The position numbers were made by a program, and so were the translations under genes. Below the pieces are notes generated by a model, which worked only from the letters and a program-made list of their open reading frames with translations, did not search any database and was not told the origin of the DNA. Shown here in pieces: positions 26,390 to 34,871 of a stretch of DNA of 64,000 nucleotides. This DNA is from Phormidesmis priestleyi BC1401 (GTDB lineage: Bacteria > Cyanobacteriota > Cyanobacteriia > Leptolyngbyales > Leptolyngbyaceae): the NCBI RefSeq assembly GCF_001650195.1, contig NZ_LXYR01000015.1, positions 1-64,000 on the forward strand. The letters are read 5' to 3'. Every line of letters begins with the position of its first letter. The stretch's first letter is position 1.

Positions 26390-26530
26390 TTAACATCCTC
26401 TACGCCCAGTCCTCTTCTTGCTCAATCCCTTATGGAGGGAAACCTTCCCACAAGGCTAGCGGTTCGGGTAGGAACATCGTTCTGCCCCCGGCTTTTTCGC
26501 TGGCAGAACGCTTTCAACAACAACCTTTTG
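26390..26530 (-). repeat. Second IS200/IS605-type end with hairpins, no transposase
   Basis: It begins TTAACATCCTC, the same ACATCCTC end as 16449-16486. It then contains gctagcggttcgggtagg and a perfect 9-bp stem CGTTCTGCC (26478-26486) / GGCAGAACG (26502-26510). These features resemble the non-coding end of tnpB elements. It lies directly after the giant membrane protein gene and may also act as its terminator. Confidence 0.45.
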
Positions 26531-26544
26531 TCGTAGATAGGCAG

Positions 26545-26643
26545 CTAGTCATATCGTTTAGGATCTTTCTTTGGCTTCTTTGTTTCGTCCGGTTGTGCTT
26601 TTGGTTTTTTGACTTCTTTGTTGCTTTTTTTCTCTTTTGACAT
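26545..26643 (-). CDS. Very small lysine-rich protein (32 aa)
   Basis: ATG 26643 to TAG 26545. The peptide begins MSKEKKSNKEVKKPKAQPDE and ends KKDPKRYD, almost entirely charged and Lys-rich. A good ribosome-binding site (AGGAG, 5-6 bases before the ATG) supports translation. Short Lys-rich proteins beginning MSKEKK are common in bacteria without known function. A longer overlapping frame on this strand (26514-26726) reads through in another phase and looks artificial. Confidence 0.6.
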   Translation of the reverse strand: MSKEKKSNKEVKKPKAQPDETKKPKKDPKRYD

Positions 26644-26719
26644 AGCTGCTCCTGAGTGAAGGTTTTCTTATTATACAAACCAGTATCAGACCGATCGTGT
26701 GGTTTATCGCCAGTTTGAT

Positions 26720-26905
26720 CAGTCAACGCGTTCTATAGTCAAAGTCACGTCTGCGATCAAAGCTGCACTTTGCAGCACTAAGCTGATTACATTAATGGGG
26801 TCAACAATCGCTGTTGCAAACAAATCAGCAAGTTCTTCTGTTGCCGTGTCATGACTTACCTTGAAGTTTTTTTCTTTTACTGGTGAACCCTCCCGGCTCT
26901 AATTA
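26720..26905 (-). pseudogene. GroEL C-terminal fragment
   Basis: The minus strand reads REGSPVKEKNFKVSHDTATE then ELADLFATAIVDPINVISLV and LQSAALIADVTLTIERV, stop at 26720-26722. It aligns with the GroEL apical-to-equatorial C-terminal region ([38 protein letters not shown]), but key residues are changed (IDPAKVTR to VDPINVIS) and an in-frame stop lies upstream. Only about 60 residues remain, so it is a decayed extra groEL copy. Confidence 0.75.
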
Positions 26906-26974
26906 GCATAAAGGATGAGTTGAGAGATTTTCCAGAACGGTGGGTCAGGAATCCATCAACTCAAGATTGACAGG

Positions 26975-27229
26975 CTATGACTGTTCACCAGAGAGATCAG
27001 TAGCCACATCTTGATTGGAACCTTTAGCCTGTAGTTCTACCAGGGCATCTCGCTGAAACCGAACAACGCGCGAAATTGAATTTCGGGAATGCTCAGAGGT
27101 AGAAACGGATAGGGTGATGTTGCTGAGAGTTGGATCAATAATGTGCTTTACAGTACAGACTTGCATCTTGTTGTTGCAATAGGCAACGATGCGATCGCCC
27201 GACTGAATCTCAACTGCTTGAATCTTCAA
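26975..27229 (-). CDS. Hypothetical protein, 84 aa
   Basis: TTG start at 27229 preceded by GAGG. The sequence reads MKIQAVEIQSGDRIVAYCNN then KMQVCTVKHI, with LSNITLSVSTSEHSRNSISR in the middle. The pattern of short beta strands around GDRIVAY...CTVKHI suggests a small beta-barrel (SH3-like), but I recognise no family. Frame composition is plausible. No partner gene is evident. Confidence 0.45.
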   Translation of the reverse strand: MKIQAVEIQSGDRIVAYCNNKMQVCTVKHIIDPTLSNITLSVSTSEHSRNSISRVVRFQRDALVELQAKGSNQDVATDLSGEQS

Positions 27230-27712
27230 GGGAACCTCAAATTTGCTACCAAATCAACCGAGATAGCTACATCAAAAACTTCTGCTGAAATATCTGAATA
27301 ATTAAAACCCGCCTTCCCTGAATAGCACTGGAGAGTAAATGCTCTCGATCACCGCTTAAGGAAAGAAAAACCCAATATTACGTTTGAATCGGTCAAGCAT
27401 ATAGCTCTTACATTCACTATACACTAAAGCAGGTGAGACCGCTATCAAAACTCGTGTTCTACTGTCAAGGTAGTTTATACTCAAAAAGTTACTAGATCTA
27501 GGTTTAATACTCGATTCCCTCCACAACTCACCCTCAATGCCTGTCCTAATACGAGCAGATCTGCTGACCTCCCGATACGTTAGGGCATTCGTCAACAGCG
27601 TTTCGTCACACCGGAGTTGATAATCGATCGCTGCAACAAGAGCAGGGCGTTTTGTTCTTGGCTAAGTTGTGCATCACTGCTTTGACTCACTTCTAGGCAA
27701 TAGAATAGCTTC
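27230..27712. other. Intergenic stretch, no convincing gene
   Basis: A 79-codon minus-strand frame (27356-27595) exists but has no family-like sequence or ribosome-binding site. Nothing else was recognised. Confidence 0.35.
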
Positions 27713-28216
27713 ATGCTCAATGCGCGATCGCGGCTTCTTCTGATTGGTATCACTGCCTTCCTCGCTGTAATCGTGACCAAAATTGGCGGATATGCGATCG
27801 TGGACATGGGCGAATTGGTTCATTTTAACTGCCGCTCTCAAAGCAATCGCGTGAGATGTGAACTCACCCACGAACCGCTGATTGGTCGCCTACAAACGCT
27901 GTACCTTGCCAAAACTGACCTCACGCGAACGCGTGTGCAGTCAAAAAACGACATTGCCGGAAATCGTATTTTTCGACTGGTCTTGGTCACGCAGTTACAA
28001 ACAGAAATTCCGTTGACTCGCCGTTGGTCAAGGAGTGCGAATGAGCAATTATTCATGCAACGCGATCAGCGTGATCAGTTCCTCAACAATCCCCAAGCAA
28101 AAGCTCTTAGCGTTAGAACTCATCGTCCCAGTCAGCTTTGGGCAATTCTAATAGGGTTGGGAGCCATCAGCGGCATTGTGGGAACCAAGATGTGGTTACC
28201 AAGCTTCACGCGTTGA
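27713..28216 (+). CDS. Hypothetical protein with N- and C-terminal membrane helices
   Basis: 167 aa. There is one hydrophobic helix at residues 8-31 (LLLIGITAFLAVIVTKIGGYAIV, given in part) and a second near the end (LWAILIGLGAISGIVGTKMW, about 142-161). Between them is a soluble part with two Cys (HFNCRSQSNRVRCELTHEPL) and charged strands, and a FLNNPQAKALSVR segment. Its shape is like small cyanobacterial signal/PH-like membrane proteins, but no function can be assigned. The start ATG 27713 gives the natural N-terminal helix. Confidence 0.65.
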   Translation: MLNARSRLLLIGITAFLAVIVTKIGGYAIVDMGELVHFNCRSQSNRVRCELTHEPLIGRLQTLYLAKTDLTRTRVQSKNDIAGNRIFRLVLVTQLQTEIPLTRRWSRSANEQLFMQRDQRDQFLNNPQAKALSVRTHRPSQLWAILIGLGAISGIVGTKMWLPSFTR

Positions 28217-28508
28217 AAAAAGTAGCTGTCCAAGATAGCTGCTAGTCATCTCGTGAGATTGATTTGGCTCTCAAATTAAAAGCAATATTCTAGCCATAAA
28301 GATCAAGTATTAAAACATCTCGTCCAAATTTAAAGCGGACTGATGAACCAGTGAGCACATACTTCTCAACATTGGTGTAAGTTAGACAACCCACAAAAAT
28401 GCAGGACAGAAGAGAGTTTCGATCTACAAGGATGACTCCAAAAACACAAGTATCCTGTGATTCCCTAAACCGCGAGATTATGGGATATTTAAGTCCGTCT
28501 TTAGAAAT

Positions 28509-28581
28509 GGCTCAAGCGGGATTTGAACCTGCGACCTTGGGCTTATGAGTCCCCTGCTCTAACCAACTGAGCTACTGAGCC
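28509..28581 (-). tRNA. tRNA with CAU anticodon (elongator Met, or Ile2)
   Basis: The 73-nt cloverleaf reads GGCTCAG...TTGAGCC in the acceptor stem, GCTC/GAGC in the D stem, GGTTCAAAT in the T loop and CTCATAA in the anticodon loop. The 3' CCA is not encoded. Both elongator tRNA-Met and tRNA-Ile2 (lysidine-modified) carry CAU; the choice cannot be made by eye. In my fold the anticodon stem (GGGGA/GCCCA) and one T-stem pair (A-C) are imperfect, so integrity deserves a check. Confidence 0.85.
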
Positions 28582-28649
28582 AATTTTTTCATTACTTTCG
28601 ACAGCTTACCACACATGCTTGAACGAAATCTACAGCGATTCTAGAAATC

Positions 28650-28674
28650 AAAAAGAGGAGCAATGTAGCTCCTC
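28650..28674 (-). terminator. Intrinsic terminator of the LysM-M23 gene
   Basis: The minus strand GAGGAGC-tacatt-GCTCCTC followed by TTTTT lies 30 bp after the peptidase stop: perfect 7-bp stem plus T-run. Confidence 0.85.
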
Positions 28675-28703
28675 ATTCATAAAATAATCAATCGCTGAGA
28701 TCC

Positions 28704-30758
28704 TTATCCTCGGAACTGAGGTAAATGAGCGACTGGATTGACCGCACCTTGACCTGGAAGGTGAACCTCAAAGTGAGAGTGCGGACCTGTGCTGAACCCT
28801 GTACTACCCATATCAGCAATCTGCTGACCTTGAGCCACAGTCTGTCCCACTTTCACTAAAATGCGGCTGTTATGACCGTAGAGAGTGACACTGCCATCGG
28901 CGTGCTGCACTTCAACCAAGTTGCCATAGCCACCATCATTCCATCCAGCCGTGATGATTTTTCCAGGCGCGGCAGCAACAACAGGCGTTCCAACCGGAGC
29001 CGCGATATCGACCCCTTTGTGCATCCGTCCCCAGCGCCAACCGTAGCCTGAAGTGAGCATTCCTTTCGCAGGCCAAATGTAGCCATTGAATTTGCCACTA
29101 TTGCCGGGTAAGTAGGCATCGGGCTTTCCGATCGGAGGCAGACTTGGCGAGACCATCTTACCCACAGAAGAGCGTACTAAAGGCGCATAGGATTCTGACC
29201 CAGCCGGAGCCATCGCGACAGTTTGAGTCTTGGGCTTGGAGGCATCTGCAGCCAGAGAATTCGTCTTGGTTTGAGAACCAGATGCAGCCGTGCGATCGCT
29301 CTGCAAACTCCGAAGCTCTGCCTGCAAGCTTTCTAGATTGCGGCTCGGCTTGAACTCTGGATTAACTCGATGATTGCCAGTCGGAGAGAGTGAGGCAGGA
29401 ACTAGCGCCTGAGCGGGGGCGAAAGATTGGGGTCTATCCCGAACGCTGACAGGCTTCGACTGATATTTTTCGCGCAGTTTAATGATCTCAGTGACTAGAC
29501 TGCTCACATATTGACCGTCATCCTGACGAACGTTTGCAGGTGCTTGAATGCCCATGTAGGAGTGCCCTGCCGATCGAGCAGGATTTAGAGCAACCTGAGG
29601 CGCATCGCCCCCGATCCCAATCGGAGTCGTGACTTCAGTGCTCGGCAAAACTACAGGATTTGAAGAGGTTACAGTCGCGAGACTAGGCACCGTTGGCAGC
29701 GGCACTGAGGCAGCCTGAGGCAGATCAGAAGGCATAGAGGACGGCACTTGAATCAGAGCGGCATCCGAAGACAGAGGTGACACAGCTTGAGATTGAGGAA
29801 CCTTGATGAACTGGTTGACCTCAAGCAAGTTTGGGTTCGTCAGTTGGTTAATTTTAGCAAGCTCTGAGGAAGAGATGCCGTGGGTTTGGGCGATCGCCGT
29901 CAGAGTGTCTCCTGGGCTGATCTGATAGCTCACCAAACTTGCCGCTTCTTTACCCAGAGACTGATGAGCATTGGCTTGAACGGACTTCGATGCGTTCTTA
30001 GACTCCTCAGACTTCAACTCCGCCAGACTCAGCTTCAAACGATCTCGCTCTTGCTTCAGATTCGCCACGGCGACATCCTGACGAGATTTGAGCAGTTGTT
30101 GAGCCTCTGCTGGGGAGGCATAAGTCCCTGGTTGGCTAGAGGCAATGATGGAAACAGGCTCAGTCGGGAAAGTTGCGACGCTATCTGGCGCTAACTGACC
30201 GACTTCCTGGCCCATAGGGAGTTGGGCAGTCTGCCCATCTATTGGAACCTGCAAGACTTGCCCCACATAAAGCACAGCGCTTGAGCGCAGATGGTTTGCC
30301 GCTGCAAGACGTTGAACATCAACCTGATAAAACTTGGCAATCTTCCAAAGAGTTTGACCCTCTTGAACCGTATGTTCAACCGTTTGGACGATCGAGGGAG
30401 CCATAGCTGCGGAGGCAACTTCGGGCACAGACTGAATGACCGCAACCTCAGATGGGTTAGAAACGGTTGGGACTGTCTCTGCCGCGATCGGTTCAGCGGC
30501 AGCGGCAGCATCACCCTGCTGCGGAGCAAGTAGACTGTAAGCACCCATTGAAATGGCAGCAAGCCCAATCATAGCGGCAGATGTGCGACCCCGGCGGTTT
30601 GCCTCAGGGAGCGCTTGTTTAAACTGTTCAGTTACCACATCATTGCTAACAGTAGAGAACGGAACAGGAATTGATTCTCCTTGCGGGAATGCTCGTTTCA
30701 AAAAACGACCTCCTAAATGACCAGCGTTTAACTGTCCTTGAGCCATTGAATTCACCAT
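28704..30758 (-). CDS. LysM-M23 peptidoglycan peptidase (NlpD/EnvC type)
   Basis: 684 aa. A membrane-spanning or signal segment is at about residues 61-78 (AMIGLAAISMGAYSLLAP). LysM 1 is VQEGQTLWKIAKFYQVDVQR ... LYVGQVLQVP. LysM 2 is ISPGDTLTAIAQTHGISSSE ... EVNQFIKVP, followed by a long Pro/Ser-rich linker. The C-terminal M23 domain has zinc residues in MHKGVD (His579, Asp583) and HSHFEVH. It probably cleaves peptide cross-links in the periplasm, or activates amidases, during division. Metal ligands are present, unlike in degenerate EnvC/NlpD. It is well separated from its neighbours, with a strong terminator. Confidence 0.93.
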   Translation of the reverse strand: MVNSMAQGQLNAGHLGGRFLKRAFPQGESIPVPFSTVSNDVVTEQFKQALPEANRRGRTSAAMIGLAAISMGAYSLLAPQQGDAAAAAEPIAAETVPTVSNPSEVAVIQSVPEVASAAMAPSIVQTVEHTVQEGQTLWKIAKFYQVDVQRLAAANHLRSSAVLYVGQVLQVPIDGQTAQLPMGQEVGQLAPDSVATFPTEPVSIIASSQPGTYASPAEAQQLLKSRQDVAVANLKQERDRLKLSLAELKSEESKNASKSVQANAHQSLGKEAASLVSYQISPGDTLTAIAQTHGISSSELAKINQLTNPNLLEVNQFIKVPQSQAVSPLSSDAALIQVPSSMPSDLPQAASVPLPTVPSLATVTSSNPVVLPSTEVTTPIGIGGDAPQVALNPARSAGHSYMGIQAPANVRQDDGQYVSSLVTEIIKLREKYQSKPVSVRDRPQSFAPAQALVPASLSPTGNHRVNPEFKPSRNLESLQAELRSLQSDRTAASGSQTKTNSLAADASKPKTQTVAMAPAGSESYAPLVRSSVGKMVSPSLPPIGKPDAYLPGNSGKFNGYIWPAKGMLTSGYGWRWGRMHKGVDIAAPVGTPVVAAAPGKIITAGWNDGGYGNLVEVQHADGSVTLYGHNSRILVKVGQTVAQGQQIADMGSTGFSTGPHSHFEVHLPGQGAVNPVAHLPQFRG

Positions 30759-31618
30759 TTGTCAGTGATCGTTACTGCTCCGAAAAGCGATCAAGATCAC
30801 AATCGGTAATTACACTTAGGCAAGATTACCCTGCTTTTTCGATTTAGACAAGTTCACATCATTCAGCAAATATCTAATGATGTACTAGACTCAAATCGAT
30901 AACAGATTTTCTCAACTGATGTCAACTCATTGTGACGAGAAGCCTAACAGTTGTCCAATCTAGACAAATCCAAAGAGGAGTTTAACCTACTCTGCGGAAA
31001 TTGCAACATGGAAACTGAGATTGCCATCCAAAGTCCATGCTCGATAGACGAGTGAGAGGTAGAGTCTGTTTAAGATCTCTAGACCAATAGTAAGGGCTTC
31101 GTCAAGCTAACGTTTGTGAGCACGTAATGACTCGAAGTTACGGTAAAGATGAATCGCTATCAACCGTAGAATCATGCAGACGCAGCCTACTCTAGGGAAA
31201 GCAACTCCCTTATCTCAAGCTTACGTACTTTCTCAACAATCCCCACAGCATATAGCTCGTAAGACACTCAACGAGTCAGGTAATTGAGGTCAGTGGGTAA
31301 AGTTACTGCATCTTTTGGAGCTACTTCATAATCAGATACAAATTTCTTATCGAATTATTGCGTTTTAGTGTTCTAGATAACTTATCTGGTTGGGATGCAT
31401 CTCATGAAGACAGTGAGGCGTGAGGGACCGGCGACGCTGGTCAGTATCGTTTCTCCTCGGTTATCTTCTCGATAGTCAGACGCATACATCTCGATATTTA
31501 GACGCATATATATAGATGCAGTGATATTCAGCTTTGAGAAGACTGTAACTCTTCTAGCAAAGAGGCTGAAGCCCTTTATTGACCTCCCGTTAACCCTAAA
31601 AGGAATTAGAGGGTATTT
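30759..31618. other. 860-bp intergenic region, no gene seen
   Basis: It separates the divergently oriented LysM-M23 gene from the 3' end of trmL. I searched for a c-di-AMP (ydaO) riboswitch, since these precede cell-wall hydrolase genes in many bacteria, and did not see its conserved blocks. No tRNA, repeat or convincing ORF. The peptidase leader may be long. Confidence 0.4.
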
Positions 31619-32080
31619 CTACTCTAGATGCCCTAATTGTCGGTGGGCTTCAAATAAGCCAACAGCCGCGCTGACAGAGAGATTTAGGCTTCGGACATTG
31701 GGCTGATTCATGGGAATGCGAACCACCGTAGAACAGAGAGACAGCACGTCGGCAGAAAGCCCCTGAGTCTCACTGCCAAAAAGCAGCCAATCTCCTTCGA
31801 CGTACTGAAACTGAATATAGCTACAGCTTCCTGAAGTGCTGAAGCCGATCCAGCGTCCGCCTTGCTGTTGATGAAATGTCTGAAACTCTTGTAGAGAGGC
31901 GTGAACCCGTAGATTGACATAGGGCCAGTAGTCTAACCCAGCGCGTTTAAGATAGCGATCGCTAATCTCAAACCCTAGTGGACCGACAAGATGCAGTTCG
32001 GTGCCTGTAGCGGCACAGGTTCGGGCGATGTTGCCTGTGTTGGGTGGAATCTGAGGATGGACAAGAACGACTCTGAGCAT
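31619..32080 (-). CDS. trmL: tRNA (cytidine/uridine-34-2'-O)-methyltransferase TrmL
   Basis: 153 aa. SPOUT fold with trefoil knot. Methylates the wobble ribose of tRNA-Leu. Family blocks: MLRVVLVHPQIPPNTGNIAR, LHLVGPLGFEISDRYLKRAG, LDYWPYVNL, LLFGSETQGLS (SAM site), and IPMNQPNVRSLNLSVSAAVG in the knot. Length and start are normal. Single gene. Confidence 0.95.
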   Translation of the reverse strand: MLRVVLVHPQIPPNTGNIARTCAATGTELHLVGPLGFEISDRYLKRAGLDYWPYVNLRVHASLQEFQTFHQQQGGRWIGFSTSGSCSYIQFQYVEGDWLLFGSETQGLSADVLSLCSTVVRIPMNQPNVRSLNLSVSAAVGLFEAHRQLGHLE

Positions 32081-32451
32081 AGCGATAACAGTAGTTTTGC
32101 GATTCGGTGGAGGGTTAGATCAGAAGATGGGCTAATCCGCACGAATCATATCTTTTTTTAATCAACAGGAAGACAGCAACGAATGATTAGATATTTTAAT
32201 TTATGAGCAGCATCAGCCTATGGATAGATTAAAGATTTAGTTTTGTCAGAGTTCTTTGATTTTGCGCAGAAAAAACTGTAGTCGGCTCACTTACCAATCA
32301 GTAGTCTGGCGTAGAGTATTCAGCCAAATGGCTTAGTGAACGTTGCATACGTTTGAGAGGTGGGTAGCTGATCGCCTACTACAGCCCATAAAGGAAGACT
32401 TTAAGAGAGGCATTGTCTCGCTAAACGCTGGCTGAAAACACCAAAGCAGTG
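32081..32451. other. Intergenic, nothing recognised
   Basis: About 370 bp of AT-rich sequence between trmL and the prs terminator. No ORF or repeat seen. Confidence 0.35.
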
Positions 32452-32487
32452 AAGGGGCAGTTGCCAACCTATAAACAACTGCCCCTT
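32452..32487 (-). terminator. Hairpin terminator of prs
   Basis: AAGGGGCAGTTG (32452-32463) and CAACTGCCCCTT (32476-32487) form a perfect 12-bp stem with a 12-nt loop, 26 bp after the prs stop. No long T-run follows, but position and strength fit a terminator or 3'-end stabiliser. Confidence 0.65.
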
Positions 32488-32513
32488 CATAAAGCAGACA
32501 TTATTGCGTGGGT

Positions 32514-33506
32514 CTAGCGAAACATACTGCTAACAGACGTGTCTTCATGAATCCGCCAGATCGTTTCGCCTAGAAGATTGGCGACTGAAAGAACGGTCAA
32601 CTGTGAGAAGCGGTTTTCTTCAGCGACAGGAATTGTATTAGTCACGATGACTTCTTCGAGGCAACCACTTGAGAGACGCTCGATCGCAGGGGGAGAAAAC
32701 ACCGCATGGGTCGCACAAGCATAGACTTGTCGCGCTCCTTGCTGCCGCAAAATCTTGGCAGCCTCGGTGATCGTGCCTGCCGTATCGATCATGTCATCGA
32801 CTAGCACTGCTGTTTTGCCGCGCACATCTCCGATCACGTTCATGACTTCGGCAACGTTATGAGCTTGACGACGCTTATCAATAATCGCGAGAGGCGCGTC
32901 ATTCAGCTTTTTGGCAAACGCTCTGGCACGAGCTACCCCGCCAACATCAGGCGAAACCACCACAATGTCTTGAAGCTGCTTGCTTGCTAGATAGTCGATC
33001 AAAACAGGTGAGCCGTAAACATGATCAAGCGGAATATCAAAATAACCTTGGATCTGAGCAGCGTGTAGATCCATTGCGAGAATGCGACTTGCCCCCGCCT
33101 GAGTAATCAAGTTTGCCGCCAATTTTGCGGTGATCGACTCGCGACCTGCGGTTTTACGATCGGCTCTTGCATAGCCATAATAAGGAATCACTGCCGTAAT
33201 CTGCCGCGCCGAAGCCCGCCGACAGGCATCTACCATAATCATCAGCTCCATGAGATGATCGTTGACAGGGCGACAGGTTGGCTGAATTAGATAAACATCA
33301 CAACCCCGAATCGATTCTTGAAGTTGAATATAAAGTTCGCCATCCGCGAACCGTTTGCGCACCATAGGACCGAGATCAATTCCCAGGTAGCGTGCAACTT
33401 CTTGAGAGAGAGCAACATTCGCCGAGCCAGAAAGCAGTCGAAGCCGATTGTTGTCAGGAACCGCTGCAAATGCAGCAGGAATAGTTAACGTTGCAGAACG
33501 GATCAC
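32514..33506 (-). CDS. prs: Ribose-phosphate pyrophosphokinase
   Basis: 330 aa. Makes PRPP from ribose-5-phosphate and ATP for nucleotide, His and Trp synthesis. Blocks: LRLLSGSANVALSQEVARYL, RFADGELYIQLQESIRGCDV (ATP site), YYGYARADRKTAGRESITAK (flexible loop), MDLHAAQIQGYFDIPLDHVY, VVSPDVGGVARARAFAKKL, and the PRPP loop VLVDDMIDTAGTITEAA. The start at 33506 includes about 20 residues before the conserved core, normal for cyanobacteria. Single gene ending in a hairpin. Confidence 0.96.
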   Translation of the reverse strand: MIRSATLTIPAAFAAVPDNNRLRLLSGSANVALSQEVARYLGIDLGPMVRKRFADGELYIQLQESIRGCDVYLIQPTCRPVNDHLMELMIMVDACRRASARQITAVIPYYGYARADRKTAGRESITAKLAANLITQAGASRILAMDLHAAQIQGYFDIPLDHVYGSPVLIDYLASKQLQDIVVVSPDVGGVARARAFAKKLNDAPLAIIDKRRQAHNVAEVMNVIGDVRGKTAVLVDDMIDTAGTITEAAKILRQQGARQVYACATHAVFSPPAIERLSSGCLEEVIVTNTIPVAEENRFSQLTVLSVANLLGETIWRIHEDTSVSSMFR

Positions 33507-34013
33507 AATAAGCCCTCGAACGCATTCATCGCAATCTTATCACCGGGGATTAAAAACTTCCCCCATTTTTTATTAATCTACCGTTTTTATTCATATCTTT
33601 AGACTTTGACACAACCTTAGGCGAAGACTGAACGATTGACTAGGCAAGTGATCTAGTCAAAGCGATCGTGATTTCCTAAATAAATAGAGCAGTCGTCAGA
33701 GCAGCGCATCGATTCAGAAATTAATTCGTCAAACTAAATCTAACCTCTCTTAATATTGCCAAATCTAATCATCGACTGCAATGAGAATTTGTAACCCTTC
33801 AGGTAGGAAATCTTAGTAGGAATTTAAGTAAAAATAAATTGGTTTTGATAAAAAATATACTCATAAAAATCAAGGATTTAAGCGATAACAGTGATCGATC
33901 TATCAATAGCAGCTAGTGAGTAGAAATGAAACTTTAGTCTCTAGAGAAAAGTCTATTCAACCTGATTCATCTGCGTTATCTTGGAATCCGGAAGAAAAAG
34001 GAGAGTCTGTCGA
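33507..34013. other. Intergenic, AT-rich, nothing recognised
   Basis: It lies between the divergent prs and YqeY-family genes and must hold both promoters. No RNA gene or repeat seen. Confidence 0.35.
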
Positions 34014-34472
34014 ATGAGCCTGAAAGATAGCATTACTAAGGATATTCAAGCGGCGATGAAGTCTAAAGACAAGGTGCGGCTGGAAACCCTGAGAAGCATT
34101 AAGAAAGTGCTGTTAGAGAAAGAGGTGAGCGTTCGTCCGCTGGGGCAAACTGATCTGACAGAGGCACAGGAAACCGAAGTGTTGGTGCAGGTGGCAAAGC
34201 AGCGTCGAGACTCGATCGAGCAATATCAAAATGCCAAACGCGATGATCTAGCACAACAGGAGGCACAAGAGTTAGCGATCGTAGAAGAATTTTTGCCGCA
34301 GCAACTCTCTGATGATGAAGTGGCTCAGGCGATCGACAGCATTATCGCCCAAGTCGGGGCAACCTCGGCTAAAGATATGGGTAAGGTGATGGGTCCAGCG
34401 ATGCAGCAGTTAAAGGGCAAGGCAGACGGCAAAAAAGTTCAGGAATTCGTCAAATCTAAATTAAATGGTTAG
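34014..34472 (+). CDS. GatB/YqeY-domain protein
   Basis: 152 aa from ATG 34014 (MSLKDSITKDIQAAMKSKDK), chosen because AAAGGAGAG lies 8-15 bases upstream and homologues start here; the frame is open to 33981. The YqeY domain is shared with the tail of GatB: VRLETLRSIKKVLLEKEV, AKQRRDSIEQYQNAKRDDLA, ELAIVEEFLPQQLSDDEV and DMGKVMGPAMQQLKGKADGK. It is thought to bind tRNA or act in tRNA-dependent amidation; the exact role is unknown. The inverted-repeat element B begins on the base after its stop codon. Confidence 0.92.
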   Translation: MSLKDSITKDIQAAMKSKDKVRLETLRSIKKVLLEKEVSVRPLGQTDLTEAQETEVLVQVAKQRRDSIEQYQNAKRDDLAQQEAQELAIVEEFLPQQLSDDEVAQAIDSIIAQVGATSAKDMGKVMGPAMQQLKGKADGKKVQEFVKSKLNG

Positions 34473-34682
34473 CTGAAATCTTGCACCAGCCTCTTCGCTG
34501 CGATTCTGTCCCGCCCCGGACTAAAAGTCGGGGCTAGCCTTGCGAAGTCCCCTAAAGGGACTGGGAGAAGGTTTAAGGTATTCAGCCCCTTCAGGGGACT
34601 TCGCACTGTTAGACCGTGATTTTCAATCACGGGCGGGTGAATGCCAGCAACGAGGGAGTTTTAATCAGGTGCAAGATCTCAG
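34473..34682. repeat. Inverted-repeat element, long form (copy B, 210 bp)
   Basis: Ends CTGAAATCTTGCACC (34473-34487) and GGTGCAAGATCTCAG (34668-34682). The outer arms match copy A almost base for base. Inside the gtcccgcc site lies a ~120-bp core: hairpin CCCCGGACT-aaa-AGTCGGGG, AGTCCCC-taa-AGGGACT, and CCGTGATT-ttc-AATCACGG. The same core in opposite orientation is in copy C (62399-62611). It follows the YqeY-family stop codon directly. Confidence 0.88.
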
Positions 34683-34871
34683 TCAGCGTTCTACTTTTAC
34701 TGAGAAGCAATCCGTAGCTCATATCTTTTGAGGTGTAGCTACTTTCAGCCCTGCCCCTCTATCAGAATATGAAGGACTAAGGTGCAGCGTGTCCTGGTTT
34801 GGGCTGTAGACTTTAGACTGGAATCGTCGGGTCAACTCTTAAGCACCCCCTTAACCATTATTGAAGTGTAA

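Noticed and set aside
27356-27595. 79-codon minus-strand ORF
   Set aside because: No family-like sequence, no ribosome-binding site, low-quality composition.
30759-31618. c-di-AMP (ydaO) riboswitch in the peptidase leader
   Set aside because: Expected from gene type, but the conserved sequence blocks were not found on inspection.
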